A stretch of DNA of 6,524 nt, taken from contig JAHZHG010000061.1 in the NCBI GenBank assembly GCA_019420425.1, positions 1-6,524 on the forward strand, written 5' to 3'. The position numbers and the translations under genes were made by a program. Within the stretch, counting starts at the first letter, position 1. Every line of letters begins with the position of its first letter. The notes under the pieces were generated by a model that worked only from the letters and a program-made list of their open reading frames with translations, was not told the origin of the DNA and did no database searches. Positions 1 to 5,305 of this stretch are shown piece by piece. This DNA is from Clostridiales bacterium (GTDB taxonomy: Bacteria; Bacillota; Clostridia; Lachnospirales; Lachnospiraceae).

Positions 1-518
1 AACGGTATCTGACCCTGATCAAAAAGACGGACGAAGCCTTCGAAGAGCTGACCAATTATTTCGCAGATTATGACGAGGATACCATTATCGTCATGTTCGG
101 CGATCATCAGCCGTCAGATTATATCACCAGCGTGATTGCGCGCATGACCGGAGTGGACACAGAGGAATCCCTTGAGGCCTTTGAAACCGGTTACCAGGTG
201 CCCTTCGTGATGTGGAGCAATTTTGATATGGACAGAGAATATGTGGAGCGGCTCAGCGTCAATTATCTTTCCGCCGTGCTCCTGGAAAAAGCAGGGATTC
301 CCACGACGGGCTATCAGGACTATCTGCTGGAGCTAAAAGAGCAGCTGCCGGTGATCTGCGCAGGCTGCCATATTGACGCAGAGGGAAATTATTACAGCAA
401 TGAGGAGGAGGATATGTACCAGGGTGGGCTGAATACCTACCAGATTTTGCAGTACAATCATCTGTTTGACCGGAAAAACAGGGTTTCTGCATTTTTCGGC
501 GGCACATCAGCGCAGTAA
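1..518 (+). CDS. LTA synthase/sulfatase-family protein, C-terminal part (5' end outside window)
   Basis: The reading frame is open from base 3 and ends at TAA 516-518, giving about 171 residues of the C-terminal end. The segment MFGDHQPS (from base 93) matches the metal-site GDH motif of the lipoteichoic acid synthase/sulfatase superfamily; the Asp and His codons are at 102-107. In LtaS the equivalent Asp-His pair binds the catalytic Mn2+. VPFVMWSNFD further on fits the strand that follows in these enzymes, and the Leu-rich stretch containing AGIPTTGYQDYL is typical of the C-terminal helices. Family members usually have N-terminal membrane helices and an extracellular catalytic domain that moves phosphoglycerol units; those parts lie outside the window, so the substrate cannot be judged. 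The Met at 93 is internal to the domain and is not the start. No terminator is visible between its stop and the next promoter. Confidence 0.85.
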   Translation, partial: RYLTLIKKTDEAFEELTNYFADYDEDTIIVMFGDHQPSDYITSVIARMTGVDTEESLEAFETGYQVPFVMWSNFDMDREYVERLSVNYLSAVLLEKAGIPTTGYQDYLLELKEQLPVICAGCHIDAEGNYYSNEEEDMYQGGLNTYQILQYNHLFDRKNRVSAFFGGTSAQ

Positions 519-522
519 AGTA

Positions 523-551
523 TTGACATTTTCTGACGCCGGGCTTATAGT
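523..551 (+). promoter_or_regulatory. Sigma-A-type promoter for the decarboxylase gene
   Basis: The -35 box is TTGACA (523-528, perfect consensus) and the -10 box is TATAGT (546-551, five of six), separated by exactly 17 bases. Transcription should start near 558, leaving a 5' leader of about 26 bases before the ATG at 584. The promoter sits directly behind the stop of the upstream gene, so the next gene has its own transcription unit. No operator or riboswitch fits in so short a leader. Confidence 0.82.
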
Positions 552-583
552 TGTCTGGTATTGACTACTTGAGGAGGGAAATT

Positions 584-1855
584 ATGACAAAAACACCATT
601 CGTGAGCCTGGAACAGATCCAGGAGATTGCCAAAACCTACCCTACGCCGTTCCATCTGTACGATGAGGCAGGTATCCGCAAAAATGCAGAGGAATTATAC
701 GATGCATTTTCCTGGAACAAGGGGTTTAAAGAATATTTTGCCGTCAAGGTAACACCCAATCCGTTTCTGATCCAGATTCTCCGGGAGTACGGCTGCGGCT
801 GTGACTGCTCTTCGCTTACGGAACTGATGCTTTCTGAGGCCATGGGCGTGCAGGGCCATGACATTATGTTTTCATCCAACGACACTCCGGAGGCGGAGTT
901 CAAAAAGGCCGGCGAGCTGGGCGCGATTATCAATCTGGACGACATCACCCATATTGAAGCGGTGGAGAAGGCGCTGGGATACCTGCCGAAGACCATGAGC
1001 TGCCGCTATAATCCGGGCGGAGTGTTCAAAATCAGCAATGACATTATGGACAATCCCGGAGACGCAAAATACGGAATGACGACGGAGCAGCTGTTTGAAG
1101 CGTTCCGCATCATGAAAAGCAAGGGCGTGGAGGAGTTTGGAATCCATGCATTTCTGGCCAGCAATACCGTGACCAACGAGTATTATCCCACACTGGCCAA
1201 GGTACTCTTTGAGGTGGCTGTGCAGCTGCAGAAGGAGACGGGAGCAAAGATTACGTTTATCAACCTTTCCGGCGGAATCGGCATCCCCTACCGTCCGGAT
1301 CAGGAAAAGAATGATATCTACGCCATCTCAGCAGGCGTGCGCCGGGTTTATGAGGAGGTACTCGTTCCGGCGGGAATGGGCGATGTGGCGCTCTGCACAG
1401 AGCTGGGCCGGTACATGATGGGCCCCTATGGCTGCCTGGTGACCAGGGCGATCCACGAAAAACACATTCACAAGGATTATATCGGTGTGGATGCCTGTGC
1501 GGTAAACCTGATGCGTCCCGCAATGTACGGCGCGTACCATCATATCACGGTGCTGGGCAAGGAGCAGGCAGAGTGCGATCACCTGTACGACATTACCGGT
1601 TCCCTCTGCGAGAACAATGACAAGTTCGCCATTGACCGTATGCTGCCTAAGATTGATCGGGGAGACTATCTGGTAATCCACGATACAGGCGCGCACGGCT
1701 ATGCCATGGGCTACAACTACAACGGCAAGCTGAAATCCGCAGAGCTGCTTCTGAAAACAGACGGCTCGGTACAGCTGATCCGCAGGGCAGAGACGCCGAA
1801 GGATTATTTTTCTACGTTCGACTGCTTTGACATTTACAAAAAGCTGGACAAATAA
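584..1855 (+). CDS. lysA: Diaminopimelate decarboxylase-family PLP enzyme
   Basis: This 423-residue protein is a fold-type III (alanine racemase-like barrel) PLP enzyme; the family reaction is meso-diaminopimelate to L-lysine plus CO2 in the cytoplasm. K55 in YFAVKVTPNP is the expected Schiff-base lysine. INLSGGIGIPY is the Gly-rich phosphate-binding turn, TELGRYMMG replaces the usual EPGR motif, and GSLCENNDKFA carries the CE(S/N)xD active-site Cys and Asp. DTGAHGYAMGYNYNG matches the C-terminal GAYxxxMxxxYN motif. Length is typical. The start is ATG 584, with GAGGAGGG (571-578) 5 bases upstream; a TTG at 551 would lie before the predicted transcript start. Compared with textbook LysA, GLHxHIGSQ reads GIHAFLASNT, so this is a divergent branch. 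Other substrates, such as another basic amino acid or carboxynorspermidine, cannot be excluded. It appears monocistronic, with no other lysine gene nearby. Confidence 0.85.
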   Translation: MTKTPFVSLEQIQEIAKTYPTPFHLYDEAGIRKNAEELYDAFSWNKGFKEYFAVKVTPNPFLIQILREYGCGCDCSSLTELMLSEAMGVQGHDIMFSSNDTPEAEFKKAGELGAIINLDDITHIEAVEKALGYLPKTMSCRYNPGGVFKISNDIMDNPGDAKYGMTTEQLFEAFRIMKSKGVEEFGIHAFLASNTVTNEYYPTLAKVLFEVAVQLQKETGAKITFINLSGGIGIPYRPDQEKNDIYAISAGVRRVYEEVLVPAGMGDVALCTELGRYMMGPYGCLVTRAIHEKHIHKDYIGVDACAVNLMRPAMYGAYHHITVLGKEQAECDHLYDITGSLCENNDKFAIDRMLPKIDRGDYLVIHDTGAHGYAMGYNYNGKLKSAELLLKTDGSVQLIRRAETPKDYFSTFDCFDIYKKLDK

Positions 1856-1873
1856 AATCACAGCGAGACTAAA

Positions 1874-1943
1874 GTATCCGTAAGATGGATAGGATACCTC
1901 TTAAGCAGACAGGGTAAATAGCCCAAATCTGCTTGGGAGGTAT
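1874..1943 (+). other. Two mutually exclusive hairpins; possible structured RNA or regulatory element
   Basis: Hairpin 1 pairs GTATCC (1874-1879) with GGATAC (1892-1897) around a 12-base loop. Hairpin 2 pairs 1894-1909 with 1928-1943: 16 consecutive base pairs including two G-U wobbles, with an inner GGG/CCC stem (1912-1914 with 1922-1924). The two share bases 1894-1897, so they cannot both form fully. Hairpin 2 also buries a Shine-Dalgarno-like GGGAGG (1935-1940). No T-run follows, so it is not a standard intrinsic terminator. It lies 18 bases after the decarboxylase stop and just upstream of the tRNA promoter. It could be the 3' end of the decarboxylase mRNA, a small RNA, a decayed riboswitch or a dispersed repeat. 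I do not recognise the family. Confidence 0.45.
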
Positions 1944-1968
1944 TACGCGGTGTCTAAAGAAAAAAATG

Positions 1969-1997
1969 TTGCATTTTCAGGCCAGGCGTGATATAGT
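1969..1997 (+). promoter_or_regulatory. Promoter of tRNA-Leu
   Basis: A -10 box TATAGT (1992-1997, five of six) lies 17 bases after a weaker -35 box TTGCAT (1969-1974). The predicted start is near 2003-2004, about 5 bases before the mature tRNA, which is a usual distance for a bacterial tRNA operon. The -10 box is identical to that of the decarboxylase promoter. Confidence 0.65.
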
Positions 1998-2008
1998 AAT
2001 ACCGTTCG

Positions 2009-2091
2009 GCCGGCTTGTCGGAATGGCAGACGAGGCAGACTCAAAATCTGTTGTGGGTGACCACGTGTGGGTTCAAGTCCCACAGCCGGCA
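2009..2091 (+). tRNA. tRNA-Leu (anticodon CAA, reads UUG)
   Basis: A full cloverleaf can be drawn. The acceptor stem GCCGGCT (2009-2015) pairs perfectly with AGCCGGC (2084-2090), with discriminator A2091. The anticodon arm GCAGA/TCTGT encloses the loop CTCAAAA, giving anticodon CAA at 2042-2044. The T arm GTGGG-TTCAAGT-CCCAC is perfect. A long variable arm with its own GTGG/CCAC stem (2052-2063) marks this as a class II tRNA; with the CAA anticodon and A73 it is leucine. Length is 83 bases. The 3' CCA is not encoded (TGG follows), so a CCA-adding enzyme must finish it. It has its own promoter and is followed 4 bases later by a terminator, so it is a single-gene unit. Confidence 0.95.
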
Positions 2092-2095
2092 TGGA

Positions 2096-2129
2096 AAAAG
2101 ACCTGTAGGGAAAGTACTACAGGTCTTTT
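2096..2129 (+). terminator. Intrinsic terminator after tRNA-Leu
   Basis: A perfect 13-bp stem, AAAAGACCTGTAG (2096-2108) with CTACAGGTCTTTT (2117-2129), surrounds an 8-base loop. The 3' arm ends in four T. The A-run/T-run symmetry could let it work in both directions. It separates the tRNA from the gene starting 28 bases later. Confidence 0.85.
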
Positions 2130-2156
2130 GCTGTAGGCAAAAAAGGGTGGAAGGCG

Positions 2157-3011
2157 ATGGAATATAAATACAGGCAGCTGGCGGAAACAGAGAATATTCC
2201 GAATGCGTGGACAAGGTGGAGGGCGTACCGGGGGAGGCTGACGGAGCATATTCTGCGGGCCCTGGACGGGGGAGAACGCCGTGCAGTGGCAATATACGGG
2301 GCAGGAAGGTGCAATGATGTGGATGTGCGCAGGCTCCTGGACGCGGGGGTGCGGGTAGCGCTGTTTGACTGTGATGTGGAAACGGTGAGACAGGCAGCCA
2401 GGGAGCACGGGTTTGCCGGGGAGGTGGAGATTGGCCGTCTTGATCTCTTTCCCGTACGGGAGGAGGAGTACTGGGAATTTGAGGAAAGCCTGCAAAGAGG
2501 GGAGGAGGCTGCCGGGATCTGCAGGCAGCTTTACCGCGTCCTGAGCAGGGTAATGGAAACCGGGCTTGAGGTTCCTTCCCGGGACTTTGGACTAAACGTC
2601 TGTGTCGGAGTACACAGCCAGGTGCTGATCCGGTTTATCTGTCTTTTGCAGCTGTATGGCTGCCATGATGCAGAAGGGAGAATTGCAGAGCTGCTGAGGT
2701 GGATGAACCAGTGCATGGTAAAGCGGTTCCATGACGCAATGTTCAAAGCAGGACATGGAGATGTGCTGATCGGCTATGAATACGGGACGTTTGCGCCGGG
2801 AGAGGCAGAGAAGATAAAATCCCTCTTTGAACACGGAAAAGCAGGCCGCGTGGCGGAGATGAAGCTCAGCCGGGTATCCGGCGCATATGAGGCAGAGCAG
2901 GACATTGCGGGAAGGCTGGGCAGAGGCCTGATGCTGGCAGGGTATCGCTACGACGTCTGGAAGCTGCTGGAAAGCAAAGAATATCTGATGGTGTTTTATC
3001 ATCTGGTATAA
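2157..3011 (+). CDS. Uncharacterised protein with Rossmann/methyltransferase-like motif
   Basis: This 284-residue protein is not one I can name. The clearest element is AVAIYGAGRCNDVDVRRLL (43-61) followed by VALFDCD (67-73). This is a beta strand, a Gly-x-Gly turn and a second strand ending in acidic residues, as in motif I and strand 2 of class I SAM-dependent methyltransferases, where the second acidic residue holds the ribose. The N-terminus is basic and Trp-rich (W18, W21), and the C-terminal half is helical. No signal peptide or membrane helix is seen, so it is probably cytoplasmic. The start ATG has a GGGTGGAAGG ribosome-binding stretch at 2145-2154. It begins 27 bases after the tRNA terminator with no clear promoter of its own and is followed 23 bases later by the glyoxalase-like gene, so the two are probably co-transcribed. 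The methyltransferase-like fold is moderately supported; substrate and activity are unknown. Confidence 0.75.
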   Translation: MEYKYRQLAETENIPNAWTRWRAYRGRLTEHILRALDGGERRAVAIYGAGRCNDVDVRRLLDAGVRVALFDCDVETVRQAAREHGFAGEVEIGRLDLFPVREEEYWEFEESLQRGEEAAGICRQLYRVLSRVMETGLEVPSRDFGLNVCVGVHSQVLIRFICLLQLYGCHDAEGRIAELLRWMNQCMVKRFHDAMFKAGHGDVLIGYEYGTFAPGEAEKIKSLFEHGKAGRVAEMKLSRVSGAYEAEQDIAGRLGRGLMLAGYRYDVWKLLESKEYLMVFYHLV

Positions 3012-3967
3012 AACAGGAAAAGGAGAAGCGGATAATGAAAGGCAAAATGGTACACGAAAATTATAATGTGCTGGATCTGGAGAAATCCCTGGCGTTTTAT
3101 GACAAGGCGCTGGGCCTGAAGGAAAAACGACGGAAAGAGGCGGCAGACGGCTCGTTTATCCTGGTATATCTGGGAAATGAGGAGTCGGATTTTGAACTGG
3201 AACTGACCTGGCTGCGGGATATGGACAGGCCGTACAATCTGGGGGACGGCGAATTTCACCTGGCCTTTGCCGTAGACGATGTAGAGCAGGCCTACGCTCT
3301 GCATAAGGCGATGGGCTGCATTTGTTTTGAAAACAAAGCCATGGGGGTCTACTTTATCGCAGACCCCGACGGCTACTGGCTGGAAATTGTGCCGAAAAAA
3401 TAAACGGCGCAGGGCACAGGCAGTGTGCTCGAAGAGAATTTTGAAGCCCATCAGGATCAGCACAAGGCCTCCGATCAGCTCGGCTCTGGAGCGGTATCGG
3501 GCGCCGAAGGTGCCGCCCAGTCTTATGCCGACTGCGGACAGGATAAAGGTAATACATCCGATAAAACAGACGGCGGGAACGATCTGTACCTGCAGAAAGG
3601 CAAAGGTAATCCCCACGGCCAGCGCGTCAATGCTGGTGGCTACGGCCAGAGGAAGCATGGTTTTGACGGAAAAGGAGTCGTCCAGCGCCTCAGATTCCCC
3701 GCGGGATTCCCGGATCATGTTGAGTCCGATGAGTCCCAGAAGGAAGAAGGCGATCCAGTGATCGATGCTGGTAATCATAGACTGGAAGCGGCTCCCCAGA
3801 AGGTAGCCGATCAGGGGCATCAGCGCCTGGAACCCGCCAAAGTAAAGACCGGTAGTGAGCATGTGTTTTTTCTTTGCCTTTCCTACGGAAAGGCCCTTAC
3901 AGACAGAGACCGCAAAGGCGTCCATAGACAGGCCGACAGCAATAACAAACAATTCCCACAGTTTCAT
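2999..3967 (-). CDS. mntP: Manganese efflux pump MntP with unusual antisense C-terminal extension
   Basis: Residues 1-182 (3967 down to 3422) match MntP (YebN), an inner-membrane Mn2+ exporter of six helices built as two repeats. Both repeat signatures are present: LSMDAFAVSVCKG with D15 and TSIDALAVGITFAF with D114. LYFGGFQALMPLIGYLLG and AELIGGLVLILMGFKILFEH match the family's second and last helices. Known MntP proteins are about 185-190 residues and stop just after this last helix. Here no stop occurs and the frame runs on for about 140 residues, antisense to the entire glyoxalase gene, to TGA at 2999-3001. The extension is basic and shows no recognisable domain. The ATG at 3967 has GGAGG 7 bases upstream (3975-3979). 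Expression is controlled by its own promoter and a Mn2+ riboswitch. The exporter call is firm; the true C-terminus is not. Confidence 0.88.
   Translation of the reverse strand: MKLWELFVIAVGLSMDAFAVSVCKGLSVGKAKKKHMLTTGLYFGGFQALMPLIGYLLGSRFQSMITSIDHWIAFFLLGLIGLNMIRESRGESEALDDSFSVKTMLPLAVATSIDALAVGITFAFLQVQIVPAVCFIGCITFILSAVGIRLGGTFGARYRSRAELIGGLVLILMGFKILFEHTACALRRLFFRHNFQPVAVGVCDKVDPHGFVFKTNAAHRLMQSVGLLYIVYGKGQVKFAVPQIVRPVHIPQPGQFQFKIRLLISQIYQDKRAVCRLFPSFFLQAQRLVIKRQGFLQIQHIIIFVYHFAFHYPLLLFLFYTR
3035..3403 (+). CDS. gloA: Glyoxalase I-like VOC metalloenzyme (lactoylglutathione lyase family)
   Basis: This 122-residue protein has the two beta-alpha-beta-beta-beta modules of the vicinal oxygen chelate fold. 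The four expected metal ligands are visible: H7 (MVHENYNV), E56 (FELELTW), H75 (GEFHLAFAV) and E117 (GYWLEIVP), matching H5/E56/H74/E122 of E. coli GloA in order and spacing. DLEKSLAFYDKALGL is the signature N-terminal helix and DPDGYWLEI the signature end. The family isomerises the methylglyoxal-thiol hemithioacetal to the lactoyl thioester in the cytoplasm. Clostridia often lack glutathione, so the thiol cofactor or even the substrate may differ. The length is slightly short but complete. AGGAG (3019-3023 region) precedes the ATG, and the gene probably shares an operon with the preceding one. The whole gene lies antisense to the extended mntP reading frame. Confidence 0.9.
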   Translation: MKGKMVHENYNVLDLEKSLAFYDKALGLKEKRRKEAADGSFILVYLGNEESDFELELTWLRDMDRPYNLGDGEFHLAFAVDDVEQAYALHKAMGCICFENKAMGVYFIADPDGYWLEIVPKK

Positions 3968-4018
3968 TTCTTAACCTCCACACGATTGTTTTTTTTTCGC
4001 AGCGGGGTAGTTTTACAC

Positions 4019-4060
4019 AAAAAAAGACGAAGCCTACCTGCTGCGCAGATAAGTCTCGTC
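4019..4060 (-). terminator. Riboswitch-controlled intrinsic terminator in the mntP leader
   Basis: Read on the - strand, 4060-4045 pairs with 4041-4026 in a 16-bp stem with one mismatch and three G-U pairs around a 3-base loop, followed by seven T (4025-4019). It lies about 50 bases before the mntP start. Its 5' arm contains GACTTAT, which is also the 3' strand of aptamer stem P1. The terminator and the folded aptamer are therefore mutually exclusive, as expected when ligand binding turns transcription on. Confidence 0.85.
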
Positions 4061-4133
4061 ATTTCAGATGAAGCCAGGAACAAAAGCTCCAGGATGTTGG
4101 CTTCACCGCACATCGTGCTGACTACTCCCTTAT
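4049..4133 (-). promoter_or_regulatory. yybP-ykoY-type manganese riboswitch aptamer
   Basis: On the - strand, P1 is formed by ATAAG (4133-4129) and CTTAT (4053-4049). The conserved loop GGGAGTAG (4129-4122) and the conserved 3' core ATGACGAGAC (4062-4053) match the two Mn2+-contacting segments of the yybP-ykoY family as I recall them. Between them are a short GCAC/GTGC hairpin (4108-4118) and a longer hairpin closed by GAAGCC/GGCTTC (4070-4104). The position directly before mntP agrees with the known E. coli arrangement and with Mn2+ as ligand. The predicted logic is that Mn2+ binding stabilises P1, withholds the 5' arm of the terminator and allows mntP transcription. The consensus match is from memory and no covariance model was run. 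Confidence 0.88.
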
Positions 4134-4141
4134 TTCGTGAC

Positions 4142-4170
4142 AGTATACCACAAAGCAATTTTTTTTTCAA
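4142..4170 (-). promoter_or_regulatory. Promoter of mntP and its riboswitch
   Basis: On the - strand the -35 box is TTGAAA (4170-4165) and the -10 box is TATACT (4147-4142), 17 bases apart. Each differs from consensus at one position. The predicted start near 4135 puts the aptamer at the very 5' end of the transcript, as expected for a riboswitch. A run of nine A at 4167-4159 makes the spacer A-rich. Confidence 0.8.
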
Positions 4171-4277
4171 CAGATTTGATGGAAATACTTGCAAGAGCAA
4201 TAATAAATAAGATATGCACTCCGGAGAAAATAAAGATACGAATCAAAAAAAATGACACGAAATGAAAAAAATGTACG

Positions 4278-4306
4278 TGTTTTTCGCAGGTTTTCCCTCT
4301 TATAAT
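4278..4306 (+). promoter_or_regulatory. Probable promoter of the glycosidase/SDR cluster
   Basis: A perfect TATAAT -10 box (4301-4306) lies 31 bases before the ATG at 4337. The -35 position 17 bases upstream reads TGTTTT (4278-4283), a poor match, so an activator may be needed. The interval between this promoter and the mntP promoter (4171-4277) is very A+T rich. It shows an 8-base palindrome CTCCGGAG (4219-4226) but no operator or catabolite-response site that I can identify. Confidence 0.55.
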
Positions 4307-4336
4307 GAAAAAAAGAGACGTTTGGGAGGGTGAACT

Positions 4337-5305
4337 ATGGTAAAAAATCAGAAAGAACGGGTAGCCCTTAGCCTTTTGTCCATGCAGAGACATTCCTGGG
4401 AGCAGGGGACGGCTATGCAGGCCTTTCTGGAAAATGGACAGATGGATGTGGTGATTTCTCTGGCCTATGAGGCGGTTTACCGCAGAATGGAGGACGGAAG
4501 AGCCGCTACCATCGGCGTGACCGATGCGGTGACCGATCCATGCTCTACCGGCGAAGCGCTGCTGGCCGCCTGCAGGGCGACGGGAGACAAACAGCTGGAG
4601 GAGGGCAGGGATGCCCTGCTTGGCTGGGCGCTGGAGCGCGCGCCGAGGAATGCGAACGGTGTGCTGTATCATTTGAATACCAGCTGCCAGTTCTGGGTGG
4701 ATTCTCTGTACATGCTGCCTCCGTTTCTGGCAGCGGCAGGCCATTACCGGGAGGCACTGGATAATTTTTACGGCTACTGGGAGGCGCTGTATGACCCAAA
4801 GAGCCGGCTGATGCATCATATGTGGGACGATGAGCGGAAAATCTTTGTGCGGGAGGCGCACTGGGGCAGCGGGAATGGCTGGGCGCTGGCAGCAGCGGCA
4901 CGCATGATCGGACTGCTGCCAAAGGAGGAATACGCAGAGGATATCGGGCGGATCCGGCAGATGGCAGGAGAGCTGCTGGCGGGTGTCCTGCGGTATATGC
5001 GGCCGGACGGCCTGTTTTTCGATGTGGTTGACGATTTCAACACCTTTATTGAGACGAACCTGACTCAGATGACCGCGTACACCATTTACCGGGGACTGGC
5101 GGACGGCTGGCTCTCCGGGCAGAGCTGGAAGGAGACGGCGGACTTCCTGCGCCAGGCAGCCCACGGCAAGGTAAACGAGTATGGGTTCGTCTGCGGCGTG
5201 TGCGGAGCGCCGGGCTTTGACCGCCCGGGGATTTCTCCGGAGGGACAGGCATTTTACCTGCTGATGGAAGCGGCTGCGGAAAGACTGGAGGCAAAGAATG
5301 AATAA
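4337..5305 (+). CDS. GH88/GH105-like glycoside hydrolase (unsaturated uronyl hydrolase type)
   Basis: This 322-residue protein has the alpha6/alpha6 six-hairpin barrel signatures of GH105/GH88. FWVDSLYMLPPFLA (119-132) carries D122, equivalent to the catalytic Asp in the family's WxDxxxM motif. MHHMWDDE (159-166) and HWGSGNGWALAA (175-186) match the conserved (A/G)RGNGW block lining the active site. SPEGQAFYLLMEAAAERL is the usual last-helix segment. Such enzymes hydrate and release 4,5-unsaturated uronic acid from oligosaccharides made by pectate, rhamnogalacturonan or glycosaminoglycan lyases. There is no signal peptide, so it would act in the cytoplasm on imported oligosaccharides; the substrate cannot be read from the sequence. 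Length is slightly below the usual 350-380. GGGAGGG (4324-4330) precedes the ATG. It overlaps the next gene by 8 bases, indicating translational coupling. Confidence 0.8.
   Translation: MVKNQKERVALSLLSMQRHSWEQGTAMQAFLENGQMDVVISLAYEAVYRRMEDGRAATIGVTDAVTDPCSTGEALLAACRATGDKQLEEGRDALLGWALERAPRNANGVLYHLNTSCQFWVDSLYMLPPFLAAAGHYREALDNFYGYWEALYDPKSRLMHHMWDDERKIFVREAHWGSGNGWALAAAARMIGLLPKEEYAEDIGRIRQMAGELLAGVLRYMRPDGLFFDVVDDFNTFIETNLTQMTAYTIYRGLADGWLSGQSWKETADFLRQAAHGKVNEYGFVCGVCGAPGFDRPGISPEGQAFYLLMEAAAERLEAKNE

Noticed and set aside
551..583. Upstream TTG start adding 11 residues to the decarboxylase
   Set aside because: The TTG overlaps the -10 box and lies before the predicted transcription start; ATG 584 has a strong, well-spaced ribosome-binding site.
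1328..1861. 177-codon - strand frame opposite the decarboxylase gene
   Set aside because: The opposite strand encodes a protein with clear family motifs across the same bases; this frame is a by-product of its codon pattern.
1935..1955. Resemblance of the segment after the large hairpin to a T-box antiterminator core (GGGTGGTACCGCG)
   Set aside because: The match needs inserted bases, the tRNA-pairing TGGN reads AGGT, and there is no stem I, specifier loop, terminator or synthetase gene nearby.
1933..2136. 67-codon + strand frame starting at TTG 1933
   Set aside because: It reads through the tRNA-Leu gene and its terminator, which are clearly RNA features.
3411..3427. Small GCACA/TGTGC hairpin at the mntP-glyoxalase junction, considered as a shared terminator
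   Set aside because: The stem is only 5 bp and no T-run follows it directly on either strand; the T-rich stretch on the - strand begins about 10 bases later.
3425..4210. 261-codon + strand frame opposite mntP
   Set aside because: It is antisense to the conserved MntP domain and to the riboswitch, has a composition unlike a real protein and no motif.
4219..4226. Palindrome CTCCGGAG upstream of the glycosidase promoter, considered as an operator
   Set aside because: Eight bases is too short to stand out, it is not repeated nearby and matches no operator I know.
4130..5164. 344-codon open frame on the - strand opposite the glycosidase gene
   Set aside because: It is the shadow of the glycosidase gene. 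The predicted protein is rich in His, Pro, Gln and Arg without family motifs, and its 3' part covers the A+T-rich promoter region and has no coding character.
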